DNA of 64,000 bases from Nomia melanderi (Eukaryota > Arthropoda > Insecta > Hymenoptera > Halictidae), in contig NC_135002.1 of assembly GCF_051020985.1 (NCBI RefSeq), forward strand, positions 10,168,001-10,232,000. Reading direction: 5' to 3'. Numbering within the stretch: the stretch's first letter is position 1; every line of letters begins with the position of its first letter. This document shows, piece by piece, positions 24,801 to 36,799 of this stretch. The notes below the pieces were generated by a model, which was not told the DNA's origin, did not search any database, and saw nothing but the letters and a program-made list of their open reading frames with translations. Position numbers and translations under genes: made by a program.

Positions 24801-26080
24801 CTCTCTACATCTCGATATTCTAAATTTTGTTTTTCAATTATTGTACTTCGCTGAAATTTACTTATGCTTGATACATTTTTCTCCATTGTTCTATTCTCTT
24901 TTATTTTAATTTACATATTCTTTATCTCTTATGTTAGAATGATAATTATTTATTTTGGCACGATGATAATCTACGTGTATCTTTGTGTAACATATTACTG
25001 CATCCATTAACTTTCCATTTCATTAGACGAACATTAGTATGGTAATATGATAATGTAATCAGGTGTTAATCCATTAAGGTAATAATATATCATTATTTCT
25101 CTATTACTAGCATTAATTAATATACTCGCGAATGTCTTTATTTTCATCTATAATACGAGTCGAAAGCGATCCAGCTTCGTACCGAGATAGTTAAGATACG
25201 CCGCGGGACCATAGCCGACTGAAAACGAGTTAATCAGAATTCCAGGCTCTGATTTCACCCGAAGAGGTTCGTTACTTTTGTTTTCGTTTTACGACCAGTC
25301 CAGTTCGCATTAATGTATGTGAAGTAGCGTCGAACGACGGGAAAATTCAGCGCCCGACAAATACGGAAATGAAATCGACTACTGATGGCCCGTAATGGGT
25401 CGTTGGATTGGTTGATCTCCGGTGAAACTCGTTGAAAGTAATCGAACGATACGCATTTTGTCGGTCACGAAGTAAGTATCTGCCCTGTTTGTAATTTCTC
25501 CTTTATTCTCCTCCTGAATCGGATTACTTAAGCCGGGCCGTAATTCTTTGTGCCCTCGAGTGTCTTCCTCTTTCATTTTTTCCTTAGCAGGTACACCCGT
25601 AATCATTCAATTTTCTTATTATTATGTTTTTTGTTTCCTAAGCAAGGAGAAGTATTTCTAGGAAGAGAAAATTTTGTTAATGAATATTGTGGAAGATTAA
25701 TAGACAGAGTGCTCAAAATTGATTCGTGATTGATTGAAATAATGTCTGATCTCATTCTAAATACAATAATGCTAATTAATAAGGATCTCTCATTTCAATT
25801 CGATATTGTTAATTAATAAGCATCTCGTCTGCTCGATTTTCAGTGTGAGACAATTTACTTGAATAGAATTCAAGTGTCAATTGTAACTTCGATAATATTT
25901 AGACGTTTACGAAGCCTGACTCGCGCGGAACATCTCTTCCTGTTTGTTTCAGAAACATTGTAGTTAATTTGACATCATTTTGGCACACGCTGTGCCAATG
26001 ATTTAGTGTGGACGTCTCGACATTGCGTGCATTGATCGTGGTCTATCACCGTTCTCAACATTTTGTTTCTCTCGAATATT
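21860..26080. other. No supported gene
   Basis: Short open frames at 21955-22215 (minus), 22983-23243 (minus), 23536-23850 (both strands), 24583-24823 (both strands) and 25379-25606 (minus) were read. The last two begin at ATG and look mildly protein-like, but they have no recognisable motif, and 24583-24823 is open on both strands. No tRNA or tandem array was seen. Confidence 0.4.
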
Positions 26081-26087
26081 TGACGAA

Positions 26088-26140
26088 CACTTGACTATCG
26101 GCTGCATGGGTCTATTCTGACCCAGATTTTTAGACTTCAT
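26088..26140. mobile_element. Left end of a family B element
   Basis: ACACTTGACTATCGG is followed by the near-perfect palindrome GGGTCTATTCTGACCC at 26108-26123, the same arrangement as at 32443-32458. The right end was not located. Confidence 0.35.
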
Positions 26141-26259
26141 TCAATTTTCTTTGATTTATACATAATTTATGCTCTTGGTTCATTATATCAACCTAATTAA
26201 CAAAATCGACGCTTCTCGTAGAAGAACGTTTCAGGAAGTGTACACAAAAATTTTAATAT

Positions 26260-29200
26260 AAGGAAAAACTAATTAAAAATTACTAAGTAACGATCGAAAT
26301 AATCTAAAACATCGCTGCCCACGAAGTCGTCAACAACATTTGCCGACAGAGAGTTACAGAAAAGTATACAGAGTGGCTTTTCGAGAAGCAACGTCTTACA
26401 TTTCCGCGTATTTAACATTAATCAGGAAGCAGAACGAACAAATTGGACGTGATTCGTAACACACGTCGCGTCGTGTCGATGACAGACCGGTGGCCATCGC
26501 GGCACCGACAAAATATCTTATGTAATTAGGTAATGTGCGCTCAATGATACTATTTGCGTCAGACGCGGTCAGAATCGTCGTCTTTATTGAAAATGTATTG
26601 CGTAACTCTGTGCAAATTCAAGACGCAACGAAGATTTTCTTTGAGTGCCACTTACACATTTATTTTTCTTCTTAGCGTCGAGTAACATGTCCAGCTTTAG
26701 ATCGCGGACGAATTAAAAAAGATCATCCTTTCTACTTAAATGGCGTTCCAGCGAACGAGCAAATAAACAGATGCAGCTGCCACTGTGTTATAAATTGGAA
26801 TAGCATTCGACGCACGGAAAATGTCCAATTTAATATTTCTTTTTCCATAGTTTCAGCTTTTTACTCGAAAATCATTAACCATATAAAACTACATAAAACA
26901 ATCAGTCAAAATTTAAAGGAAATGCAAAATTAGAGAAACAAATAATCAAACGAATAAGAACACGTGCAAAAAAGAATTTCAATAAAACAATTACTTTGCA
27001 ATTTATTAAATCAATCGAATAAATAAAGATGAATGACTCGAGGAAACGAATAGAATAATTTGCTAAGAATAATTAATTCCCGTGTAAAGTATTCGCCTGG
27101 TGAGAATTTACTCGGCCAATTATCATAAATAAATATTCACTTGAAACGGTTCGAATAGCATCGAGTTCTGACGTGCGGTTAAATGAGTCCATGAAAAGGC
27201 TATAAATTGCACTAATCATTAATTCAATTCAATGGACACACTTCGTCTGTCGGGCAATTCGATAGACGAGACGCTCGCGTGGTCCACGTGGTGTCAGCAC
27301 ACGCTTTCACAATATGGCGACAAAGGCGGTCGTTGACCGTGCCTGGGCTCGTTTGCAGGTTGTGTAACACAGTCAAAACAATATGTAGGTCGCGTCTAGT
27401 TGTCCCGGTTTGCCGCTCCGCTAGCAAGACGCGGTTACGTCAACGTTTCTCGCCGGCTAATGCCCCAAAAACTGTTAACGGTACGCCCGTACAAAAAGAC
27501 ATTTCATTTCATTAGCCACCCGCCCGCCGTTATGTTCTGCGGAATCGTTTCAGTACCGTTGATTAAGACGACAGAAATTATTTAATTATTTGTAAATCGA
27601 GGAATAGTATTTTACTATTTATTTTTTTTATCATATTATGATGATACATTGATCATACATTGATAATTTATTGACGATTTATTGATGAATTACTGATGAT
27701 TTATTGATGATTTATTCTGCAAGGTGTTTCAACAAGAACGATGAATTTTCAAGTAAAGTAAAGTAAGAATTATAAACTTTTTAATTTAATTCTTTTTATT
27801 TATAATTATAAATCTTCCATGGAATTTCTTTGAAAGAGTTTCAAAAGCGTTTCCTAAATTTTTGGATTCGTAACACCTGAATGAAAAATAAAATTTAATG
27901 CGAGTAAAGTTGTTTATTATTGATTTATTGACAGCCTGTGGCGCTACGTTCTCTCAGTAGTTTGATATGAAACTGATAATCAGGAAATAATAAGGTCAAT
28001 AACAAGCAGATGATATCGTGGTTGATGTTTACAATAAGTAGAAACAGTAAACAACAGACAGACACGATTTAGCTTTTATACAAGAAACGTATTTATTGTA
28101 TGTTCGAATTACAAATGATTTTTATTTTATTTATTTATCGTTCTTTTAAATCTTTGGATAATTTATTTTCTTGTGACATTTATAACAACATAAACACGAT
28201 AGTCCATAATTAGTCCACGAAATCACTGTAAATGTAGATGTACAAGGATACTGCGACCATCGAATACCTTATTCGCAATAACACTAAAGCAACAAAGTGA
28301 TTCGATTAGGTGACCCAGTTACAGCGCTTATCGAGTTGGTTACAGCGGGTAGACAACCTAATACGATAAAATTCGCTGGTCTGTTACCACAACACTATTT
28401 TTAGCGGCACCGTACGATTTTTATGATAATTGTTTCACGCAACTTCGCCATTTGATATTCCGCTAACCCTTCACTCTACGATACGGTTCATTTAATTGGA
28501 TTCTACTAACTTTTATTACGTCCTTTCTTTTCTTAATAAACTTCTATAATTCATATAAATAATGACAATTAACATTTAAATTCGATCTGTCAATAGTTCC
28601 TATTTTATAACGAAATTTTATTAGATACCCGATTTTTCGCCAAACTATAGTTAACACCAAAATTTGCAAAAAACTCTGGCAAATTTTCGTAGGTTATTTA
28701 AATGGCTTAACAAAGTAGAATTAACAAACAAAGGTATCTTTCCTTAAACGTAATGTGCTAACAGGTATTCAGGTTTAGACGTTGTAGCGTGATAAAGATT
28801 CGCGTTCACAGCTACTGGCCAGATAACCGACATATTTTCGTCTTGAGGCACATGAGCATACGTAAGCACATTAGGAGCGACACACTACTGTTGATAATAA
28901 ATGAATGACCTTGCCGTGCGTAGAATTGATAAGAATTGTAATTCACGTATCATGGCCTTGCGCATATTTACGGCTCGCGGGACCTTGACGCGATTAACCG
29001 GTAACAATTATTTCTCGAAATTGCCTCGTGATTTATTTCACTTTTTTCTCGTTGATCCTCGTTGTTTTGCCAGCTTTCGATCTTTCCGGTGAACGTGTGC
29101 GCCGGAATAAATCGGACACGATGAAAAACGACCGAAACCGGGAACCTGTGCAATCTGAAATGTCAAAGATCAAATTTGATTCATTTTCTTGGGGACACTT

Positions 29201-30370
29201 AAACTTTTTTAATGAATCGGAAATGTAAACATTCAACTGTTTCTTTTATGTTGCATTATAAATATTCATTACAGCGTGCGAATAAATAATAAACTGAACA
29301 TTTAATGTATTTGAAAACTTGTGCGATGCCATTGAAAAATATCTGAGTGACCTTTGTGTTCGTGAAGGCTTCATTAAAAATGTAATGTTATGATATAATG
29401 CATTCAGTGACTCGAGATAACTTCCAGTGAACGAATTTTACATATTCAGCTTGGCTACCACGATATTTTACTCTGATAGACTAAACTTGTCATCTTAGCA
29501 GACCGTATTTCATTTTTACTGTAGCTTTTCTATATTCTCAGGACATTTGCATTTAATTCTAAACGACAATATCTATTTTTCTGTCAAACTTACATCGGTC
29601 AACTTCTGATTCGGCTCTTTTATGTAGTTTAATCGCTGTCCTTCAAAAATCCTATACATAATACATTTTACGATAAGACCGTAAGTAATTGAAATAATTA
29701 TGTACATGTAGATATAAGATTAATGAATTAAATTAAACGAACACGGTCACCGATTATTATAATTACGGCAAACTTCATGAGTAAAACAATTACATTTTCA
29801 TTAAAAATTTCAATCCAACTACATTTCCATGAAAAATTTCTTCGAAAAAAATCATTATACTCTAAAGTATAATAATCCATAACAGAATAATTCTATTTTA
29901 TTTAAATTCAAAATAATTGAATACTTGTATCTACAAAACTTTGACCACCGCGAAGATCTTCAGTATTGTATACAATATTACTTACTCTTCCGTATCAAAT
30001 ACAATTATATTAAAATCAATTATTAATAATTTAGTACCATATCGCTTAAGTTCGATTACCATTTACTTACTTATACAACTTAATATTCTCATTTGATATC
30101 AGAAATGGAAGATCGAATCAGCAGAAGTTAAAATACGAATAAGTCAGAATAAAATGAAAAACAAGTGAAGTAAAACTACCAAAGAAAATATCTATCTACA
30201 ATATATAATACTATGAATCTGTGAAAGCGTCAGAAGCTAAGACAGCTCGAAAAGATTAGAACATATAAACTAAATCCTTTTCTTAGTCGTGACGCTGTAA
30301 AACAAAGAAATGTATCACAGCGAAGAACCATTGCCCGTTAATTTCTAACAAACGAATCTTCCTCGAACTC
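26260..30370. other. No supported gene; AT-rich
   Basis: Apart from the short GATTTATT-type array at 27640-27716, I see nothing structured. Open frames near 27224-27585 and 28901-29236 overlap on opposite strands and are not convincing. Confidence 0.45.
27640..27716. repeat. Degenerate short tandem repeat (TGATGATTTATT-like)
   Basis: Consecutive 10-13 bp units are variations of ATTGAT.ATTTATT and ATTGATCATAC. It is a degenerate AT-rich minisatellite. Confidence 0.7.
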
Positions 30371-30389
30371 TGCCGAACGAGTTTCCCAA

Positions 30390-30860
30390 GAAACAGCAGG
30401 CCAGCTCTGCGCCGGCAGTCGCGAGCGAGGAGTCGAGGGTCAGGTGAAATTCAGGCTGTCCCGATTGGCTTTTCACGCCGCGCTCCGAATCCGCTCCGAG
30501 ATCCAGGAAGATGAAACGAGCGTCTAGGAGAAGTTAGAGTTTCACAGGCTACTCTCTCCCGTTTCTCAGGTCGGCGGGTCACCCACACCTCGATCACTCG
30601 GGTTCCATCGAAGCGAGACCCGCCTCCCCTCCCCGTTGATTCGATTGCGACACCTCCGTATTCGCAACCGGCCCGCTTTCGGTAAAACTCTGCAGATGCC
30701 ACTGGGTCAGAACACCGAGGAGACGTCGCGGCCGATCGTGTACTTTCTTCGGGGGTACTCTTACTTTTCTTCGGGCTTCGTCGGGCATCTCGCTGGATCA
30801 ACGACATCGACCGCCGCCGCCGCCGCCGCCGCCGATCCAGGAAGATGAGGCGGCACCGGC
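30390..30860. promoter_or_regulatory. CpG-rich island with a CCG microsatellite
   Basis: A GC-rich block contains a perfect (CCG)8 run at 30811-30834. The open frames (30451-30963 minus, 170 codons; 30636-30848 plus) are arginine- or alanine-rich translations of the repeat and start at non-ATG codons. The duplicated word GATCCAGGAAGATGA occurs at 30500 and 30834. Likely a promoter or 5' exon. Confidence 0.35.
30811..30834. repeat. (CCG)8 trinucleotide repeat
   Basis: A perfect run of eight CCG triplets inside the CpG-rich island. Confidence 0.9.
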
Positions 30861-30999
30861 TGACTTTCACCGCTCGAACGGCTCGTAACGAGTTTGCTTT
30901 ATTGTAACGAGCCTCTTTGTCCGCGGTGAAATCAAACTCTTGTTTACACCCGATGTTTAGCAATGGCGGAAGAACCGACGGTGATCGCTGCCATTCGTT

Positions 31000-32430
31000 A
31001 TTGGTCTCGGAGAAATTAGAGTCCCTTGCCTCGTGATCGAGTGTTGCCTCGATTTTTCACTGGTATTCGGTGTCTGTTATTAGCAGTATTAGATTTGCTG
31101 GTTTTGTCTTGTTTTTATGGTTGAATGGAGTTTTTGTTTTGGAAGCAACTGTGGGGAATAATTGATGGTGTTGATGGGAAGGTGTCACATTTGCATCAAA
31201 TTGGAGAGAGTTCTCAAAAGAACTCTTTTTGTAATAACTTTATTTTCTTAGTGTCAAGAGGATCTTTATTTGTTTATTCATTTGAACAATATTGTTTTCT
31301 GCACTTCTAACTTAGAATGTTCCTTCAATTATTTCTATCATAATGATGATCGTTATTCTTTTTTCCCTTGGCAATACGAGAAGCTTAACATTTAAGAAAG
31401 CTGACTGTCGAAACGTCGTGTTCCAATTTTGCAACGGCTGACTCACGGTGTATAATAAAATAGGGTTGGTTTGTCGCGTGTGTATCGTGTTTCTTCTTCG
31501 AGGGGAGATTCGGTAAATCGTTCAGATATCGATAGCTCCGAAAATAGGTGTACTACGAAAGGGACACGTTTCCGAGAAAGGGATCAACCTAATTACCCAC
31601 GCGTCCGTAATGGAAAGTAGATCGTGCGGTGGAACTTTCAGTTTTGCTGGAGTTGTCTTTCACTCGGTAGCCTCCATTCGGGCATTGTTAGCTTCGCGCG
31701 TTCCCCTTTAACGACTTCATCACGAATATCCATATAAAGAGCGTCCTCTAATTAATTGTACAATCAGGAAAACGGAAAACGTCGCTCGACTGTGGACAAA
31801 TAGAACATCATACGAAAATGCTGTATGAACGTATTAACGAAAAACCAAAGAAACGTGAATTCGAAGACAAAGAATGACGAAACTAAATGTGTTACATATT
31901 CGAGGCAGAACAAATATAGTTTATCTCTAGAAAGAAATGAAATAAAAAAGAAAATCGGCCATTTCTCAACGAAGATTTGAAACAGGATTAAGTGTCACTT
32001 GAATCCAGTGTCGGACGAAGATGAAAATATATTATATCTCGGACGGAATAAAGTTCTGGTAACGATCGTTTTAAATCATTGTATCGTTATCAATCAGCTC
32101 ATCTGCTATTTCATTATTGTTCCTTTCGAGCGCATCGATACTCGCCGCTATTTATTGCTCGTCTTCATAGAAGAAAGTTATTGCGTCTGGTTTCTATTTG
32201 ATTCCCCTTTTACGAGCGGGTCGGAATCACGCGAGCGGGCAGCCGATATCGTCAGCGAGTAGTCGATTCGTGTGACACGACGTTTAAAGTCTGACGCGTG
32301 CAGTAACGTGTCTAATTTTACGCAGAATTTTATGATCACGTTTCCCCGCCGGAATTTATACTCAAGGTGAAATTCCCAGCGTTTGTACGGCGATCCTTTA
32401 AAACGTTTCACACGCTCGGTCTTGCACGAA
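31000..32430. other. No supported gene
   Basis: Open frames at 31125-31310 and 31999-32262 have no motif. The sequence is ordinary AT-rich DNA. Confidence 0.4.
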
Positions 32431-32439
32431 CGACGACGA

Positions 32440-32593
32440 TTGGGTCAGTTCTGACCCTGTTCGTGGATCCTTTTAATATTCACGATTATTTCACTCTTCC
32501 ACGACTGAAGTTTCGACTTCGATATTTGCTAGATATTTATAACATAAATAGTAAAATCAGACATTTTCATTGGTGCGGTAGTTCTAGTCTAAT
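32440..32593. mobile_element. Family B MITE-like element, right half
   Basis: A perfect palindrome GGGTCAGTTCTGACCC lies at 32443-32458. The right end reads GCGGTAGTTCTAGTCTAATT, a near match to the family B terminus. The left terminal repeat is not clear. Confidence 0.45.
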
Positions 32594-32699
32594 TCGATGC
32601 ATTGAACCATTCGAAGTGTTACTAATTCTTGAAAATATTTTTCACAAAGTGCTTCTACGATCTTTTGCAGGTTAAGTACTGAAAAGTAACTCACTCACC

Positions 32700-35600
32700 A
32701 TTCGATTTGATACAGTAAAATTATAAAGTTAAATAAAATTAAAATAAAATAGTTTCGTTCCTTAATTCACATGTGAATTATTAACTTTCAAAGAACGTCG
32801 TATTTATCCCATCAGAAAATGTTCAACATGCATAATGAAAGACTTTCGAGTAGAAAGGGCTGATAATATATCATAGTCATTTACGTATTCACTCCTTATC
32901 AGTAAAAATGAATCTTTCCGTCGTCACCGAATAAAGTATTTTTTCATTCTCAGCGAACGATGCGTCGCGAATTACACGGGGTCTCAAGTGTACAGACGAA
33001 GCTCGGGACCAGGCGTACTAAAAATGAGAATGACTCGGTTATGGTTGTGTTGTTCTCGGGCGGTTGATTTCTCGATCGCCATTAATCAACGTTCAGTCCC
33101 GATCTCTGAGTCACCTCGGCTCTCTCGGCACGACGTTAATGAGTCTACGGAGCGTTAACGGGCATTGTACTTTTCCCATTTAAGGGGCGACACACTTTCC
33201 GTAGCCACGATCGCGAGAAAACGTGCAATTCCACTACGGTTCATTTCATTTCCTGGTTGGAGCAACGATCCGGCCGGTCGTTAGCCGCCGCGCGGCGTGC
33301 TGTTGCATCGGGCGCACTTTGTTGCACACTGCATCGTCCGATTGTCTGGTTGGTAATCGCACTGACAATGAGAAACGCGAGACGGCCGGCCGTGTTGTAA
33401 CCGATTTTTTTTACGAAAAAACGTGAAATGTTCCTCTTTGTTCTTCAAATTCGCCAACTTGTAAAACCTGATGGAATTTCCAACGTGGACGAATTTGGAG
33501 AGAAAGAAGCGCAGCAGAAGACGTTATTCGATTTTTGAGGATGTTGAATTTGAAAACTTGAAAATGAAAAATATCAATTATATTTCTTCTGAATGATATA
33601 CTTTTCGATAGATGTATTTTTCTTTTCAGTTTACGTGTAACTATGTAATACGTAATTTTTACAATATATCAGCCTTTAATACATTACGTATGACATACGC
33701 TTAATTATTAAATAATTGAGATTACTCTATATATAATTGCGTGTTCGTTCCAAGGATCATAATGTAACATGAAATCTTGTATATTTTTTGATACCATGAC
33801 TAACGTTGTCCATTCGTAATGAAGGAACTTCGGGGACCTCTTAAAACGACACGAAAAAATACATTTATTGCGTCCTCGAAATATATTTTATACCGGAAAC
33901 ATATTTTAATATTTAAGGAGATAATCCTCGGATTGGATTTCATAATTACGAGAATACGAACTGTATCGACTCTCTCCGGCAACTTATATCGAAGGTGGTC
34001 CATAAAGGCCGTTATGGCCCGATTTCTCAGAAACTATTAGGGATAGCGACGAAAAGTTTCTTTTTTTTTGTCCACGGTCCAACGGAACGTTTTACATGTC
34101 ACGCATAGGTGGAATCGACAAAGGCTCTCCTTGAAGGACACAGAATGGTTCACCCCGGCGACTTTTACTGGAATTCCGTAAAAATATGTGCGGTTGTTCG
34201 TGGGCACGTGTTCGCGTTTCATCGATTTTAATAACTAATTAATTATCCGGATAATTAACTTGATATAATGATCACGTTCGTTCAGAATAATAACCGGATC
34301 ATGGTTGTACGTGTTTATTGCAGACGAGAGTATTCAGAGTATAAAAGGATTACCAGATTAAACAGTCTCGAATGATATTTTTATTTTTCCATCGGCCTCG
34401 GTGTTCCTGGATCAAAGGGAAACGCGTATCCACCGAATTATAATGTTTCATCGGATATTCCATTCAGTTTTCATGAAACAATTCTAATAATAAGTAATCG
34501 TATTAGGATTCTTTTATCTTTTCGGTCTACTTTATATCGAAGATCAACGTAGAAAGTCAATGCAATCTGTATCGAGGACTATCACGTTTCTTCGATCTTC
34601 ATAATAGACGTGCTTATAAATTCTATTTTTTCGTAAGAGACATCGATGAGTCGATCATTCCAGGAGGAAAGAAAGAGTTCGTGTATAAATAGAACTGACC
34701 CGCGCTATCGAATCCGACGCGTGTTTCTTTGTCCGATAGTTTCTGGGAACAACGACCGTTGTTCTTTATGAAATATTGATCGACCCTTCCCGTTAATGAA
34801 ACCTGAATCATATTCCAGTAAAATCACATACCCTCGAACTGACAGTTTCAATTTCAACGATCCTCTCGCATGCACGAGGAATTTCGAAAAAATCATTTCA
34901 TCCAATATTTCCTGGGCGTGTATCTTATCCAAAGCGTCTATTTTAATTATACACTCCATGCATTTATTTACCTTAATCAATTCCTCTCTATCATACGTTA
35001 CAGATCATAATTCTCTTTAGAAATTTTAAGACCTCGCGCCGTTTAGAGTACACAAACACGCAATTCAACAAGTTTCAAATTCTGAAGGATCACTTTCAAC
35101 TAAACCATCTTCAAAATCGAATTCATTAGATATTCGGTCCCAAGCTGAATAAATGTAAATTGGCTCAGAATAACAATGGACTAACTACTAATTCTAAATT
35201 CTCCAGAAAAGAAGCTGTAAAATTAAACATTTCAATATTAAATACTAATATTCAAATCTCATTAATAATCTTAATTATTGATATAATGAATCATTTTAAT
35301 CATATGAATTACTATTAATCATTACGATTAACAATCGTAATCTTAGTTAATCCAACAACATCTCAGAAATAAGAGCTGGACCGCTATTATTCCAAGCCAC
35401 TCAATTATCGATCGTATCAAAGAAAAAGTAGCTCGTCGATTATTTGTTCGGACCGTAAAATGTAAACCGGCCATAAAAGAAACGCGAAATAAAATCAAAC
35501 GGCCGGTTCATGGAATGGAATAGGCGTTAATCCGTTCCGTTCGCACGCGTGCCCCGCTAGAGCACGAATTACACGGCGCGCTGCATTCTGACCGCGTGCG

Positions 35601-36650
35601 CGCCGGCGGAATGGAGATAGAGGTGGCAAGAGTGCACTTTCTCCCCGGGTAAAAGTAAAAGTTTCGCCGGCGACAACACGATGCAGCAATATGTCTAGCC
35701 GCGAGAACCCACGGCTTTCTATTATTGCGAGAGAACGTCAACCTCTGCGTCGTAGCTTTTCGTCGCTCCGGCTCTCAATTACGTTCAAATCAGCACGATT
35801 TTACGCTACCCGCGATTACGCCGCCATGCTAATTTCCGAGATGCTGCGAAAGCCTATCTTTTGCAACCTGACCATCTTGCATGACAATTCCCGCCGCTGT
35901 TTGAAACGGAAGGACCGGGACAGAGATACACTGTTATTATTACGCTTAATCCTTTACACACTAATTAATTTGTGGCATTTTCCTTGCAGTAATTTTCTGC
36001 TGTTTGTTAGGTACAATTGAACTTCAGTTAACTGATTGTGGATTTCTATTTGTCGCGATCTGGATAATTAATAGTTTGAGTTAAATTTCTGAAATTAGTT
36101 ATTTGGTTTGTCCGATTGTATCCCAAAACATATACAATCAAATTTTACGAATGTGGGTTGAAAAATCTCTTTTCAAATTATATTTATTGCGACTGTTAGT
36201 CGCCTGATTAAATCGGATAATCGAGGTTTTTCTATGGTTTTGAAATGTTGTTCAGAGGACAGTTCATCGATAAGAAGCGAAACGAAGAATTTTGTTTTCT
36301 TCATTATATTAAAGATAGATTAACGCAGTTAATTAACGACTTACAAATCTTCGCTAAAGATCAGATTATTGTGTGTAAAATTTCAGTTACAATGTCATTA
36401 TAAATTAGATTCCACTGCGTATGTTTGTTACAGCAGCATCTGCAGTTTTTTGGGGAGGTAATAATAACTGAGGGATCTATGAAGAACATAAAAAGTGACG
36501 ATTAGTATAAACTGATAAATAAATAAATTCTGATCAGTCAATATCTTATCTTAACTATATACTGCAAGATATTTTCTTACAATTAGTTATTATATACTTT
36601 TCTTGATGAATAAATTAAGATATGGTAATTTCAATTATAAGGAAAAAGTT
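32700..36650. other. No supported gene
   Basis: Many short open frames on both strands were read, including 34705-34980 minus and 35691-36020 plus. The latter starts with ATG and has 109 codons, but no domain is visible. A GC-richer patch lies at 35500-35700. No repeat array was seen. Confidence 0.4.
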
Positions 36651-36660
36651 AGTTTTCAAC

Positions 36661-36733
36661 GTTTCCGTAGTGTAGTGGTTATCACGTGTGCTTCACACGC
36701 ACAAGGTCCCCGGTTCGATCCCGGGCGGAAACA
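36661..36733 (+). tRNA. tRNA-Val (anticodon CAC)
   Basis: This is a nuclear tRNA that decodes GUG valine codons. The acceptor stem GTTTCCG (36661-36667) pairs fully with CGGAAAC (36726-36732), with A as discriminator at 36733. The anticodon stem TGTGC/GCACA is perfect, with loop TTCACAC and anticodon CAC at 36694-36696. The T arm is CCCGG-TTCGATC-CCGGG. The Pol III A box (TAGTGTAGTGG, 36668-36678) and B box (GGTTCGATCC, 36712-36721) are intact. There is no intron and no encoded CCA, as expected for a eukaryotic nuclear tRNA. It looks functional. Confidence 0.97.
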
Positions 36734-36737
36734 TTTC

Positions 36738-36743
36738 TTTTTT
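36738..36743 (+). terminator. RNA polymerase III T-run terminator
   Basis: Six consecutive T residues lie 4 nt past the tRNA end, with a broken TTTC before them. This is the usual Pol III stop signal for the tRNA-Val gene. Confidence 0.85.
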
Positions 36744-36754
36744 CTCCACACCAA

Positions 36755-36788
36755 CAATTCTCAAATTTTTTAAAAAAATTGAGAATTG
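36755..36788. repeat. 34-bp near-perfect palindrome beside the tRNA
   Basis: CAATTCTCAAATTTTTT (36755-36771) is followed directly by AAAAAAATTGAGAATTG (36772-36788). The arms are 17 bp with one mismatch and no spacer. It starts 21 bp after the tRNA 3' end. It could form a cruciform or a hairpin in read-through RNA. Confidence 0.85.
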
Positions 36789-36799
36789 TAATAAAACTT

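Noticed and set aside
25379..25606. ATG-started 75-codon minus-strand frame (MITGVPAKEKMKEEDTRG..)
   Set aside because: Mildly protein-like but with no motif, conserved signal or splice support. Kept out of the gene list.
27640..27716. Regular short repeats considered as a CRISPR-like array
   Set aside because: Units are 10-13 bp, degenerate and without spacers, in a eukaryotic sequence; it is an AT-rich minisatellite.
30451..30963. 170-codon minus-strand frame
   Set aside because: Starts at a non-ATG codon and includes a poly-Arg run from the CCG repeat; no recognisable domain.
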